Shown here: one piece after another, positions 35,343-44,356 of the stretch
How positions within the stretch are numbered: position 1 is the stretch's first letter
Layout of the letters: each line of letters opens with the position of its first letter
NCBI RefSeq assembly: GCF_029360665.1
Contig: NZ_JARDUB010000003.1
Coordinates: 661,254-725,253, forward strand
DNA length: 64,000 nucleotides
Direction of reading: 5' to 3'
From: Eudoraea chungangensis
Lineage (GTDB): Bacteria; Bacteroidota; Bacteroidia; Flavobacteriales; Flavobacteriaceae
The notes under the pieces: generated by a model
The model's database searches: none
Told to the model about the DNA's origin: nothing
What the model saw: only the letters and a program-made list of their open reading frames with translations
Made by a program: the position numbers and the translations under genes

Positions 35343-36836
35343 CTAATCATCAACAGCAATCAGGTTTGGTCTCGCACTTAAATAATCGGTTATTTTTTCA
35401 TACGCTAGTGCAAACTGTAATACCCTTTTATCATCTCCAAATTTACCCATGATTTGCATGCCCATTGGCCTTCCTTTAGAATCGAATCCTACAGGGACGT
35501 TAACTACTGGTATACCACCAAGGCTGCCCAAAATGACTACTTCCATCCAACGATGGTAAGTATCCATCTCTTGTCCATTAATCTTTTTAGGCCAGTGAAT
35601 GTTATTTGGAAACGGAAATACTTGTGCTGTGGGTAAGACTAAAAAGTCAAATCTATCGAACAAACTATCTAATTCGACATACCAATTAGAACGAATAATA
35701 TTTGCCCTTGCTATATCTTTCTCATTAAAACTTAGACCTTGTTCAATTTCCCAGATTAATTCTGGTTTGAGTAGATCTCGTGTTATCGGATCATGGTAGT
35801 AGCTCAACATATTTAAACGTCTATGATGACGAAGAATAGTCCAGCTCTCCCATATATCTGATAGTATGAAGTTGGTTTGCATTGATTCAACTTTTCCTCC
35901 AGCGTCTACTATTTTTGCTAAACTCGCTTCACATAATTCGATAATCCCAGGTTCCATTGGCAAATAATTATCTAAGTTGCCCATCCAGCCAATTTTTATA
36001 CTTTCAAAATTTAATGGATTTAACTCATCAAAGACAGGGTTGAGAGCAATCGTGTTTAGCAATCTAATAGTATCCCTGGCATCTCTACCCATTGGTCCTG
36101 AAGTCCAAAGAAGTCGGTGATTAGCATCTCCTTCGTCCATTACAACATTAGTGCTTGGTCTAAAACCGATTGCATTATTATATGCTGCTGGATTTCTTAG
36201 AGAACCCATCATATCACCGCCATCTGCGACAGGCAACATGTGAGTAGCTAAACCACACGCACCACCGCCACTACTGCCCCCTGATGTTAGTTCTGGATTG
36301 TAGGCACTTCCTGTCGTTCCGAACACTGGATTGTATGTTTGTGAACCCAAGCCAAATTCAGGTGCATTGGTTTTCCCAATAAAGATTGCGCCTTGATTAC
36401 GAATTTTTGCTACTATAGCTCCGTCTTCTTCTGCTGTCCGCTTGGCAAACATTGGTGAACCATCTGTATAAATAAGACCCTTTACTGGTGTCAAGTCTTT
36501 TACTGCATGCGGCATACCATGCATCCATCCCCAATATTCATTTTTGGCCAAAGCTAAGTCTGCTTCGCGAGCCTTCATTAACAACTCATTATCATCAACC
36601 ATACTTACAATGGCATTGTATATAGGATTATAACGATGGATACGCTTCAAGTAGGCCTGCATCACTTCAACACAACTAGCTTGTTTTGTCCTTATTGCAA
36701 TTGATAGTTCAGAAGCGCTAAGATCGGTTAAATCAGAAGGGAGAGTTGACGCAAAAAGCCTTGTAGTAAAGGGTAAAGGTACAGAAAGGACAGCTCCAAA
36801 AGCCAGAGTGTTCTTTATAAAATTTCTTCTTTCCAT
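35343..36836 (-). CDS. Amidase (amidase-signature family), exported
   Basis: A 497-aa amidase-signature enzyme. The N-terminus MERRNFIKNTLAFGA carries a twin-arginine-type export signal. The catalytic lysine lies in HAVKDL and the Ser-cisSer-Lys core in TSGGSSGGGACGLA, followed by DGGDMMGSLRNPAA, so the active site looks complete. Substrates of relatives range from fatty-acid amides to peptide amides; none can be named here. Cassette ends GTTGTATGC and GTTATATGC differ by one transition. Confidence 0.88.
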   Translation of the reverse strand: MERRNFIKNTLAFGAVLSVPLPFTTRLFASTLPSDLTDLSASELSIAIRTKQASCVEVMQAYLKRIHRYNPIYNAIVSMVDDNELLMKAREADLALAKNEYWGWMHGMPHAVKDLTPVKGLIYTDGSPMFAKRTAEEDGAIVAKIRNQGAIFIGKTNAPEFGLGSQTYNPVFGTTGSAYNPELTSGGSSGGGACGLATHMLPVADGGDMMGSLRNPAAYNNAIGFRPSTNVVMDEGDANHRLLWTSGPMGRDARDTIRLLNTIALNPVFDELNPLNFESIKIGWMGNLDNYLPMEPGIIELCEASLAKIVDAGGKVESMQTNFILSDIWESWTILRHHRRLNMLSYYHDPITRDLLKPELIWEIEQGLSFNEKDIARANIIRSNWYVELDSLFDRFDFLVLPTAQVFPFPNNIHWPKKINGQEMDTYHRWMEVVILGSLGGIPVVNVPVGFDSKGRPMGMQIMGKFGDDKRVLQFALAYEKITDYLSARPNLIAVDD

Positions 36837-36911
36837 ATTTAATTTCTTCTGGTAGTTAGATTGTTTCTTCTTTTCATCATTTAGAGACTATCATTGGTCA
36901 TTTTGCGCATG

Positions 36912-36969
36912 GCATACAACGGTGTGGAATATAAGCCGTATTTAATGGCTTATATACATTGTTAGGCTC
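36912..36969 (-). repeat. attC-like site, short (58 bp)
   Basis: GCATACAACGGTGTGG ... ATACATTGTTAGGCTC with arms AATATAAGCCGTA / AATGGCTTATATA. Confidence 0.88.
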
Positions 36970-36971
36970 TT

Positions 36972-38054
36972 TTAGAGTTTTGCCAGTTCAGTTAAGAGTT
37001 CAGGTGGAAGTGCACGTAAAGATTCGTTATGCCAAAGAATAATTATACGGTTACTCTCAACAAACTTTAACATGAAATCCGATGAACCATATCCCGCTCC
37101 ACCATGACCAATTGCTAGTTCGTTTTTCACTCCTTTGTAAGGTAAATTCATAACACTACAACCGTAACCGTAAGGCTCAAAATGAGGTCCCCACTTCCTT
37201 AAGGCTTCCTCTGGGAGAGAATGTTTTTTGAACATTAACTCCCAACTTTCTGGTTTTAAAAGCTTATCGGTTCCGACTGCCAACATGAACTTGTGTAAAT
37301 CTTGGAGTGTCGATTTTGTTCCTCCATCACCTTTATAATTACTATGAGGAAAAGGTGTTGCAGGAGTGCCATCTTCAAGGTAGTACACTGGCGAACCAGG
37401 GCCATAAATTGAAGTTGAATTATAGCTACTTTTCATACCAAGAGAATCAAATATTCTTTCCTTTTGAATATCATAGTAATCTGCTTTTCGATATTTCATA
37501 ATTATTTCGCCAAGTAAAAGATATCCTGTGTTACTGTAGTCATATCCATTACCAGGCTCAAAGTTTAGTTCAAGCGTAGTCATTTTATTTAATACGTCTT
37601 TCTGGGATATGAAAAACTCAAGATTACCTTGAATTTGCTCCATAAAATAACCCTTTAAACCAGATCGATGAGCCAATAAATGATGGATTGTTATATCGTC
37701 AGCTCTAGGATGTTGAAACCATGGGAGGTGCTTTGAAATAGGATCAGTTAAAGCAATGGAATCCTCTTCGACTAATTGTAAGGTCAAAACAGCTGTAAAC
37801 ATTTTCCCCATGCTATTGATGATGAATCTGGTGTTAGTTGAATTCGGAATCTCGAGATCCCTATCAGCCATTCCAAAAGCATTTTGATATATGACGTTTT
37901 CCCCTTGTGCTATCAGAACACCTCCATGGATTTTACCTTCAGAGTAGAGCTGTTTTACTATTTTGTCAATTTTTGAATAATCGGATGAAACAAGTTGAGC
38001 TATTGTACTTTGAGATGAAATACCCAGTATAAGTAATAATAAAAATCGTTTCAT
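36972..38054 (-). CDS. Secreted serine hydrolase (class C beta-lactamase-like)
   Basis: A 360-aa member of the serine beta-lactamase / D-Ala-D-Ala carboxypeptidase (AmpC-like) fold. Signal peptide ends STIAQ. SxxK is SMGK in FIINSMGKMFTA, YxN is YSN in YDYSNTGYLLLGE, and the third motif is HGG in GHGGAGYGSS. Substrate (peptidoglycan, ester or lactam) is unknown. Stop 3 nt from the attC edge; cassette ends identical (GTTAGGCTC). Confidence 0.86.
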   Translation of the reverse strand: MKRFLLLLILGISSQSTIAQLVSSDYSKIDKIVKQLYSEGKIHGGVLIAQGENVIYQNAFGMADRDLEIPNSTNTRFIINSMGKMFTAVLTLQLVEEDSIALTDPISKHLPWFQHPRADDITIHHLLAHRSGLKGYFMEQIQGNLEFFISQKDVLNKMTTLELNFEPGNGYDYSNTGYLLLGEIIMKYRKADYYDIQKERIFDSLGMKSSYNSTSIYGPGSPVYYLEDGTPATPFPHSNYKGDGGTKSTLQDLHKFMLAVGTDKLLKPESWELMFKKHSLPEEALRKWGPHFEPYGYGCSVMNLPYKGVKNELAIGHGGAGYGSSDFMLKFVESNRIIILWHNESLRALPPELLTELAKL

Positions 38055-38071
38055 ATATCCTTTTTTTAATT

Positions 38072-38292
38072 GAGCCTAACGGTTTGTGTATGATTTGTAG
38101 CGGTGTGGCGGCAGGCTTGGCGCGTGATTAGTTCGCCGAAGGCGAAGGGAAGCTTGTGTTAACAAGCGTGCGATTCAGCCGTGCGCGGAGGCCGCATGTT
38201 CGTTTTATTCCGAGTAAGATACTGATTCTGTAGGAGCTTTCATAAACTTAACCCTCTAGCGCTAGCAATAAATTATATACGGTGTTAGGCAC
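38072..38292 (-). repeat. attC-like site, long (221 bp)
   Basis: Left GAGCCTAACGGTTTGTGTATG, right AATTATATACGGTGTTAGGCAC. The core GCCTAAC/GTTAGGC fits the integron RYYYAAC/GTTRRRY consensus exactly. The spacer is notably GC-rich (GGCGGCAGGCTTGGCGCG). Confidence 0.82.
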
Positions 38293-38298
38293 AGTATT

Positions 38299-39018
38299 TT
38301 AATATTTTTTCTTTTCCGATATTTTCAAATTCGTTAAGGAAATTAGATAATTACAAGCGTTATAAAAATTTCCTTTACTTGGTGACCAAACACTTACAAC
38401 TCTATAATTCGTCTGATTTACACCTTCCATAATCCATTCAGAACCATCTGTTCCAATTGAGCTACGACCTAAATCCATATTCCAAAAATCCGCTTTTTCG
38501 ATAAGTTGGATAAATTCAGTCCATTCTTTTTCAGTTAGTATTTTCAGTCGTTCAATTTCTATTTCTCCAGGTTCATATCCACCAGCACCATTTAGCACTT
38601 TCCAATAAAGAATATATCTGTCATTTCTTTTTTCAATTCTAAAAGCCATTGGTTTGTCAAAAGTCCTTAACCAAGTAAAACGATAAATTTCTTTGTCAAT
38701 TTTTCTGTTAAACAACAAAGGTTCTTTCATTGCGTGAAGATGTTTTGAATACCAATTCACAACAAACTCGTCATAAGTTCCTTCTATGACTTTTGTTTTA
38801 ATTGTATAGCTTGAGTCACTTTCCTTAACCCAATCAGTACTAACTTCAGGAAACATTTCTTTAGGAAAGTAAGGTTGTTTTAAATCAATCGGAACATTAA
38901 GACTATCAACTTTGATTTTCGAATCGACAAATTTTTGAATTGATTGACTAAATCCAATCTGCGTCAGAAATAAAGTCAAAATTCCAATTGATAATATATG
39001 TCTCAAAGTTTTGTTCAT
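38299..39018 (-). CDS. Hypothetical secreted protein, 239 aa
   Basis: Not recognised. Signal peptide ends IGFSQ. The rest is mixed alpha/beta with YRFTWLRTFDKPMAFRIEKR, a helix ILTEKEWTEFIQLIEKADFW, and a final strand region RVVSVWSPSKGNF. The cassette leader is only about 11 nt. Ends identical (GTTAGGCAC). Confidence 0.72.
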   Translation of the reverse strand: MNKTLRHILSIGILTLFLTQIGFSQSIQKFVDSKIKVDSLNVPIDLKQPYFPKEMFPEVSTDWVKESDSSYTIKTKVIEGTYDEFVVNWYSKHLHAMKEPLLFNRKIDKEIYRFTWLRTFDKPMAFRIEKRNDRYILYWKVLNGAGGYEPGEIEIERLKILTEKEWTEFIQLIEKADFWNMDLGRSSIGTDGSEWIMEGVNQTNYRVVSVWSPSKGNFYNACNYLISLTNLKISEKKKY

Positions 39019-39021
39019 ATT

Positions 39022-39184
39022 GTGCCTAACGGGTAATATGCGTTAATTTTCGGTTTAGCACAGACGTCAGTAATTCCGTGTGGATTCGGACGTAGTCGAA
39101 TCCGCCGACTAGAGCGCAGCGACTGACGAACTCCTATATCAATAAGCATTAGTGAGTAAATTGCGGTTATACATTGTTGTGCTC
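39022..39184 (-). repeat. attC-like site
   Basis: Left GTGCCTAACGGGTAATATGCG, right GCGGTTATACATTGTTGTGCTC. Spacer with CCGCCGACTAGAGCGC is shared with 6198 and 26259. Confidence 0.85.
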
Positions 39185-39190
39185 TGTTTT

Positions 39191-39697
39191 TTATTCTTTC
39201 CAATTATCCATTACACGACGTAAATCAGAACCATCAGTTGCTTCGATAATTTCAAAATATACTCCGTTTAGGTCTTTTGCATGTGCAATATTAACTTTCG
39301 TAAATGGACTAACTATTGATTTTGTACATTCAATTCCCTTGTTGTGGAATTCACTAACAATTGCTTCATTATTGTGCGTTTCTAGGCCAAAGTGGTCTAT
39401 GCCTTCAGGATGCTCATCATCGGATAGCATTAACTCTATAAATGTTGACTTGTTTATCTGAAAATATGCAAACAAGAGTTGGCCAGTGTCATTATGAAAT
39501 TTGTAAATCATAGGAAAACCCATTGTATCTTCATAAAATTTTGAAGCTTTATCAAAGTCAGCCACCCTTATACCCACATGATTAAGACCAATAATTTCAC
39601 CTGTTTCTTTATTATCGGTTCCACCATTTTGTCCAATAATTAAACCTGCAAAGAACAAAATCGGTAAAGCCAGAGTTATTATAATTTTTGTTTTCAT
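39191..39697 (-). CDS. VOC-family (glyoxalase-like) protein, exported
   Basis: A 168-aa protein. Start placed at MKTKIIITL, where an N-terminal membrane/signal segment begins. One vicinal-oxygen-chelate domain follows: GLNHVGIRVADFDKASKFYEDT, GIDHFGLETHN and VYFEIIEATDG, with His, His and Glu in metal-ligand positions. Relatives act in antibiotic inactivation or ring cleavage; the substrate is unknown. Ends identical (GTTGTGCTC). Confidence 0.82.
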   Translation of the reverse strand: MKTKIIITLALPILFFAGLIIGQNGGTDNKETGEIIGLNHVGIRVADFDKASKFYEDTMGFPMIYKFHNDTGQLLFAYFQINKSTFIELMLSDDEHPEGIDHFGLETHNNEAIVSEFHNKGIECTKSIVSPFTKVNIAHAKDLNGVYFEIIEATDGSDLRRVMDNWKE

Positions 39698-39713
39698 AAA
39701 ATTTGGTTTAATA

Positions 39714-39769
39714 GAGCACAACGGTCTGTATAAACTGCGTTTTAATGCAGTTTATACTTTGTTATACAC
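39714..39769 (-). repeat. attC-like site, minimal (56 bp)
   Basis: GAGCACAACGGTCTG then arms TATAAACTGCGTT / AATGCAGTTTATA then CTTTGTTATACAC. No central spacer beyond a 4-nt loop. Confidence 0.9.
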
Positions 39770-39796
39770 ATTTATCATTTATTAGATAATAAATCT

Positions 39797-41380
39797 TTAG
39801 TCTTCATTCAACTTAAAAGATATATCCAATTTTTGAATCATTGCTGCTTTTTCTGGCGTAAGAGTAAAAAATACTTTGATATTACCATTTACACATTGTA
39901 TCGTAAAATCACCTCGCAATTGGTTTCTAGGAACTATGTTTTGAATATTTTTGATAGCGCCTGCTTTATCTAATATTTTTTGAAATTCTTTTATTCGTCT
40001 TTCTTTTGATATGTCCATAAAAAAGTTTTCTGCAAAAATATTTTTATCTAAGCTGACTTTTCCATTTGAAATAAGGTTAATAATTTCTTCTTTTTTTTGC
40101 TCCAAAATATCCGAAGCAGGCAGTTTACGGGATTGTAAATCCAGTCTTTCAAAGAGAATTTTTTCTAATTTATCATAAGGGATAGGTGTTTTATAAGTTA
40201 AATTTCCAAAAGCCATGATCCCAATTCCATACTCTGGAAAAAATGCATAATTACTTCCAAAACCTGGTAAAGCACCTCCATGAGAAACTCTTACAATTCG
40301 TTTACAATCTATAGAAATTCCTAATCCATACCCATACCCAATCATACTTGCACACGGTTCATTATTCCAGTCTCTATCCCAAGAGTTTAAAAAATTGTAT
40401 TTAGGCGTATGCATTTCCCTTAAACTGCTACGCTTTATCGGGCCTTTTTCTTCTTCACTTCTTGCAGGCCATGCAGCTAAGTGAAAACTCACATATTTAC
40501 TAAAATCCTCAATTGAGGTTAGCAGCCCACCCATCGCCCCATAAGCTCCATCATGAAGCAGAGGTTCTTTTTTCCATTTTCCATCTTCCCATCTATAGCC
40601 GCTTGCCAGTTGTTCTTTTGGAACATTTGCGTATTCCCAATATGTGTTTTTCATTCCTAAAGGATCTAAAATGTTTTCTTTGATATATTCTTGATACGGA
40701 GTTCCTGAAACTCTAGTAACAATATGACCAAGTAGGGCATAGCCTGTGTTACTATATTCATATTGATATGAAGAAACTTTAGATAATGATAATCCTTTAG
40801 AAACAACTTCTAAAAAAGCTTTAGTCGATAGTGCAAGTTGTCTATCACCCCACGGGTTATCTTCTGGAAATCCCGCAGTCATAGTCAGTAAATTTTCTAT
40901 ATTAATTATTGGTGAATCTTCAGTTAGATATTCTAAATTTTCCATTTCGGGGATGTAATTAATAACTGGATCACTTAATGACAACCTTCCTTCATCCCTT
41001 AGCTTGATAATAGCCATTGCTGTAAAACTTTTTGTCATAGAAGCAATTCTAAAAGATGTATTAGTAGAAACAGGTATTTTATTTTCAATTTGAGATACTC
41101 CAGTTGTAGAGCCTAAAACCAACGAATCGTCTATAACTATGCCATAGGCAATTCCCGGTATTCTCTCATTTGTTGCATGCTCGTCAAATATTTGTTGTAA
41201 TTCGGGTATTATTGCTTTTATCTTTTTTAGTCGATGATCGTTAATAAATTGCGGTTTTTTATAGGTGTTTGAAATGCTTATTTTTTCAATTTTTTTACCA
41301 TTATCTGTCTTTAATTCATTGTTGCAAGATATTAGTGATGCTGCTCCCACTACTAAAAAGAATATTAAAATATTTTTCAT
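39797..41380 (-). CDS. Serine hydrolase lipoprotein (beta-lactamase-like)
   Basis: A 527-aa AmpC/esterase-type protein. Lipoprotein signal ends AASLISC. SxxK is SMTK in FRIASMTKSFTAM, YxN is YSN in YEYSNTGYALLG, and HGG lies in SHGGALPGFGS. A 100-residue C-terminal extension (from about 425) is extra compared with the 360-aa relative in this array. Cassette ends identical (GTTATACAC). Confidence 0.86.
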   Translation of the reverse strand: MKNILIFFLVVGAASLISCNNELKTDNGKKIEKISISNTYKKPQFINDHRLKKIKAIIPELQQIFDEHATNERIPGIAYGIVIDDSLVLGSTTGVSQIENKIPVSTNTSFRIASMTKSFTAMAIIKLRDEGRLSLSDPVINYIPEMENLEYLTEDSPIINIENLLTMTAGFPEDNPWGDRQLALSTKAFLEVVSKGLSLSKVSSYQYEYSNTGYALLGHIVTRVSGTPYQEYIKENILDPLGMKNTYWEYANVPKEQLASGYRWEDGKWKKEPLLHDGAYGAMGGLLTSIEDFSKYVSFHLAAWPARSEEEKGPIKRSSLREMHTPKYNFLNSWDRDWNNEPCASMIGYGYGLGISIDCKRIVRVSHGGALPGFGSNYAFFPEYGIGIMAFGNLTYKTPIPYDKLEKILFERLDLQSRKLPASDILEQKKEEIINLISNGKVSLDKNIFAENFFMDISKERRIKEFQKILDKAGAIKNIQNIVPRNQLRGDFTIQCVNGNIKVFFTLTPEKAAMIQKLDISFKLNED

Positions 41381-41446
41381 TTTTTGGTTTAATTAAAATT
41401 TAAATGAAAGATTAATACATTTTGAAAATGTTACACTTTTCCAATT

Positions 41447-41502
41447 GTGTATAACGGTGAGTATAAAATGCGCTTTAATGCATTTTATACAGTGTTAGCT
41501 GC
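41447..41502 (-). repeat. attC-like site, minimal (56 bp)
   Basis: GTGTATAACGGTGAG, arms TATAAAATGCGCTT / AATGCATTTTATA, then CAGTGTTAGCTGC. Nearly the same design as 39714. Confidence 0.9.
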
Positions 41503-41568
41503 TTTTTTAATTTACCAATTCTTCAAATTAATATTATGCTTTAGATAAATTGGGTATGGAGTGAAATT

Positions 41569-41916
41569 TTAAGTTTTCTTCCACTCAACGGTTTTGCTAA
41601 AGAATCCTACGTTTATTTTAATTTCAAGAACATCACCTTTTTGAGTTATTTCAGCATCGTACCACTCTTGCCTTTTAGCCGCATAGATTTTGCCTACCCA
41701 AATCCTTCCATTCTTATTTACCTCCTTTAAAATGACATTGCCAATTTTGGCTTTAGAGTTATCTGATGATTTTATCTTACCAGTAGTTTTGCCGTCAATT
41801 TCTGTAATTTCAATAATTGTATTGTCTTCCCCTGTATCCCAAGCTCCATTAAGGTTAGATTGACCAAAAACGCAGTGTGAAAGAATTGAGAAAGCGATTA
41901 ATATTGTGTATTTCAT
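41569..41916 (-). CDS. DUF2147-type secreted protein
   Basis: A 115-aa secreted beta-rich protein with signal peptide ending CVFGQ. GAWDTGEDNTIIEI, KNGRIWVGKIYA and the ending GFFSKTVEWKKT match the DUF2147 family of small periplasmic proteins of unknown function. Its ATG overlaps the stop of the upstream membrane-protein gene by 4 nt (ATGA), so the two are translationally coupled within one cassette. Confidence 0.8.
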   Translation of the reverse strand: MKYTILIAFSILSHCVFGQSNLNGAWDTGEDNTIIEITEIDGKTTGKIKSSDNSKAKIGNVILKEVNKNGRIWVGKIYAAKRQEWYDAEITQKGDVLEIKINVGFFSKTVEWKKT

Positions 41917-42365
41917 AGTTCAACTGCTTTAGACTTTTGAAGTGAAAGAACTAACATAAGAAGCCCCACAGGAATCATGATGTAATTTCCTATTCCGCCA
42001 GGAGCAGTGCCTTCTAAGATGATAGGTTTATAGAACGTTAGAAAAAGCCTGCCGGTGTATTCTGTTAAAATGAATAAATACATTAACGGAATTAGACTTT
42101 TATATTTCCATAACACAATGGCGTATAAAATGCCAAACAGCAATTGGGTCAGACCCCATTCTGCAAAAATGTGAATGACAACATTTGCGGCTTCTGGAGA
42201 ATAGCTGCTTAAAGGAATGGTCGCAATGCTCTGAGCTCCTCCATCAGGTGCAAATATGTGGATTAGGCTTCTTGCTACAGTCATTACTGTAAGAAGATAG
42301 AAAAGGTATAATGCTATTTTTCTGCCTTCATAATTGTTATTTATTTCTTTAGGTAAAACTTTCAT
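41913..42365 (-). CDS. Hypothetical four-helix membrane protein
   Basis: A 150-aa membrane protein with four hydrophobic helices (YLFYLLTVMTVARSL, WGLTQLLFGILYAIVLW, SLIPLMYLFILTEY, NYIMIPVGLLMLVLSL). Not assigned to a characterised family. First gene of a two-gene cassette with the DUF2147 gene; cassette ends identical (GTTAGCTGC). Confidence 0.75.
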   Translation of the reverse strand: MKVLPKEINNNYEGRKIALYLFYLLTVMTVARSLIHIFAPDGGAQSIATIPLSSYSPEAANVVIHIFAEWGLTQLLFGILYAIVLWKYKSLIPLMYLFILTEYTGRLFLTFYKPIILEGTAPGGIGNYIMIPVGLLMLVLSLQKSKAVEL

Positions 42366-42382
42366 TACTCGATTTATTAATT

Positions 42383-42514
42383 GCAGCTAACGTCAGTATA
42401 AGAGCTGTAGCGGACTAAAAGCTACTACCTTTCGGATAGTAAAATACTGAATTAAATACAAAAACGGATCGAGTTTGCACCCGAACCGCTATTGCTTTTA
42501 TAACTTGTTGTGCG
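42383..42514 (-). repeat. attC-like site, GTAGCGG family
   Basis: GCAGCTAACG ... CTTGTTGTGCG. Arms AGCTGTAGCGG / CCGCTATTGCT; spacer CGGATCGAGTTTGCACCCG as at 21698 and 44357. Confidence 0.87.
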
Positions 42515-42531
42515 TTCGCTTTTTATTCCTT

Positions 42532-43047
42532 TTAGTTTGGTGAGTTTAGACCTAGTTTATTTCCTTCTGTATCTAAAAACAAAGCAAAAAATCCGCTTTC
42601 ATCTGCGTGGGCAGTTTTTGGGACGATGATTTTCCCACCATTTTTCTCAACTTTATCAAGAATTACCTGAAGGTTGTCTCCACCATTCAGGTATATAGTT
42701 ACTCCATCTGCTGAAGGTTGGTATCCCTCTCCTTTCATTATGACTCCTGTTACCATTTGTCCTTCATATGGAAACAATCCCATTTCTATTCCTGAGAATT
42801 CCATTTTCTCCATGTTAATGCCCAATATTGCTTGATAAAAATTTACTGCTCGTGAAATATCCGTTGCTGGAATTTCAAAAATGGAGATATAACTTGGTAT
42901 CTCATTGGTCATTTGCTCTTTGCCAGAATCTACTTTTTGTTCTTCTAGTTCAGGTTTATGACCTTCTGATTCAGATTTATTTTGATTGTTACAAGCCGTG
43001 AAAATAAGGGCGAGTATAATAGTAGCATTTAGAATGATCCGTTTCAT
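42532..43047 (-). CDS. VOC-family lipoprotein
   Basis: A 171-aa protein with lipoprotein signal ending ALIFTAC, a charged linker, then one glyoxalase-like domain (SIFEIPATDISRAVNFYQAILG to ALFLDTEGNKLGLNSPN). The glutamate of the last strand seen in many metal-dependent members is replaced here (KLGLN). Function unknown. The cassette ends do not match (GTTGGCAG against GTTGTGCG), suggesting a hybrid unit. Confidence 0.8.
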   Translation of the reverse strand: MKRIILNATIILALIFTACNNQNKSESEGHKPELEEQKVDSGKEQMTNEIPSYISIFEIPATDISRAVNFYQAILGINMEKMEFSGIEMGLFPYEGQMVTGVIMKGEGYQPSADGVTIYLNGGDNLQVILDKVEKNGGKIIVPKTAHADESGFFALFLDTEGNKLGLNSPN

Positions 43048-43137
43048 TTTTAATAATTTATTTTTTTCGCTTACTCTATTCAGTTTTTAACTTTCCTGTT
43101 ATTAATTATTACGTCTTTCTGCGGTTGTTTAGCATTA

Positions 43138-43272
43138 CTGCCAACGGTCTTGTGTATGAGTAGTAGCGGATTTGTACTCACTAATTTTTCGGTTTTGCAC
43201 TGAACTTTGTTTTATACTTATACTTTCGCTTTATTACTTAAATCGCTATTACTTATACACATTGTTGTAACC
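43138..43272 (-). repeat. attC-like site, TAGCGG family
   Basis: Left CTGCCAACGGTCTTGTGTATGAG, right TTACTTATACACATTGTTGTAACC. Spacer homologous to 26995. Confidence 0.83.
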
Positions 43273-43277
43273 AGTTA

Positions 43278-43700
43278 TCATATTCCGTTAAAGAAATATT
43301 TTTTAGCCAAAAACAATCCAATTATTGGAGGTATTGCCATTCCAAGGTGAATCATTTCTGCTGTCATATGTGGAGCAGCTAATTCTGGAACGAAAGGCGT
43401 TCCAATCCAAAAAGGAGCATAATATCCAATTATAAGAATTAATCCTATCCACCAAGAGTTAGGAGTCCTCCAACTTTTCTTTCCGAAAAATAGGACCAAA
43501 AGAATAAGCATTGCAGATAAATCTCCAACCGCCTCTCTGAATGCATGATACCAAGCGTGATATTTTCCTTTTGTGAATTCTGGAATAAGAATATAACTTT
43601 CATCTCCAATATGAGAGAAAGTTTGCCACCAACTTTTGAGTCCAACAATTAATCCAATTATTAATAGAGTCCTCGCAATATTTAGATTTATCTGTTTCAT
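43278..43700 (-). CDS. Hypothetical four-helix membrane protein
   Basis: A 140-aa membrane protein with four helices (TLLIIGLIVGLKSWW, GDLSAMLILLVLFFG, WWIGLILIIGYYAPFW, MAIPPIIGLFLAKKY). Conserved-looking polar patches (KGKYHAWYHAFRE) lie between helices 1 and 2. No family assigned. Cassette ends identical (GTTGTAACC). Confidence 0.75.
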   Translation of the reverse strand: MKQINLNIARTLLIIGLIVGLKSWWQTFSHIGDESYILIPEFTKGKYHAWYHAFREAVGDLSAMLILLVLFFGKKSWRTPNSWWIGLILIIGYYAPFWIGTPFVPELAAPHMTAEMIHLGMAIPPIIGLFLAKKYFFNGI

Positions 43701-43719
43701 TATTATTATTGGTTTAATT

Positions 43720-43855
43720 GGTTACAACGGTCTCGGCTATGATTTCGTTGTGGAATCATCCGCAGGATTATTCCGCCGAAATCCAGCTGTTTGATTTATA
43801 AATTTAACTTTGTTTTAGCTTTCTGCCACAATGAATTATAGCCATTGTTGTAGCC
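43720..43855 (-). repeat. attC-like site, GGCTAT family
   Basis: Left GGTTACAACGGTCTCGGCTATGATT, right AATTATAGCCATTGTTGTAGCC. A clear example of this subfamily. Confidence 0.9.
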
Positions 43856-43862
43856 AGTTTTT

Positions 43863-44336
43863 TTAATAACCATTCAACTGTTTTTCATATTCTTCCGCAT
43901 CGTAAGTTCCGATTGATTTTTGAACTAGTCCTTGGTCATTCATAGTCCATTCTTCAAATCCGCTGAAATCCACTTTATTTCCGGTTCCGTTTGGTCCAGA
44001 ATTAGTCCCTTTAAAAGTCCAGTAATATCGATAAGTCCCATTTCCCTTTGTCAGACTATCCATCGTTAATTCCAAATCAGGAAATGCATCCATATAGGAT
44101 TTAGCAGTTTCCGCTAATTGTTTTCTTCCGACTGCTGGTGTTCCGTTATTTACAGATAGTGTTCCATCCTCTGCGTAAAATGAAGCCATTTTTTCAGGCA
44201 CGTTACTGTTCCAAGCATCGGTATATTTTTGCCCGAATTCAACCATTTTATCTAGTTCAGACCTATCAGATTTACATCCTGCCATAATGATTAATATTGT
44301 TAAAAATGTTACTAAAAATGTTCGATTATTTTTCAT
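43863..44336 (-). CDS. SnoaL/NTF2-like lipoprotein
   Basis: A 157-aa protein with lipoprotein signal ending LIIMAGC. An NTF2 cone domain follows: FGQKYTDAWNSNVPEKMASFYAEDGTLSV, SYMDAFPDLELTMDSL and FSGFEEWTMNDQGLV. Probably periplasmic; substrate unknown. The fourth protein of this fold in the array. Ends identical (GTTGTAGCC). Confidence 0.82.
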   Translation of the reverse strand: MKNNRTFLVTFLTILIIMAGCKSDRSELDKMVEFGQKYTDAWNSNVPEKMASFYAEDGTLSVNNGTPAVGRKQLAETAKSYMDAFPDLELTMDSLTKGNGTYRYYWTFKGTNSGPNGTGNKVDFSGFEEWTMNDQGLVQKSIGTYDAEEYEKQLNGY

Positions 44337-44356
44337 AAAATGCTGTTGTTCAAATT

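Noticed and set aside
39015..39203. 62-codon minus-strand open frame
   Set aside because: It lies wholly within the attC-like site at 39022-39184 and its edges.
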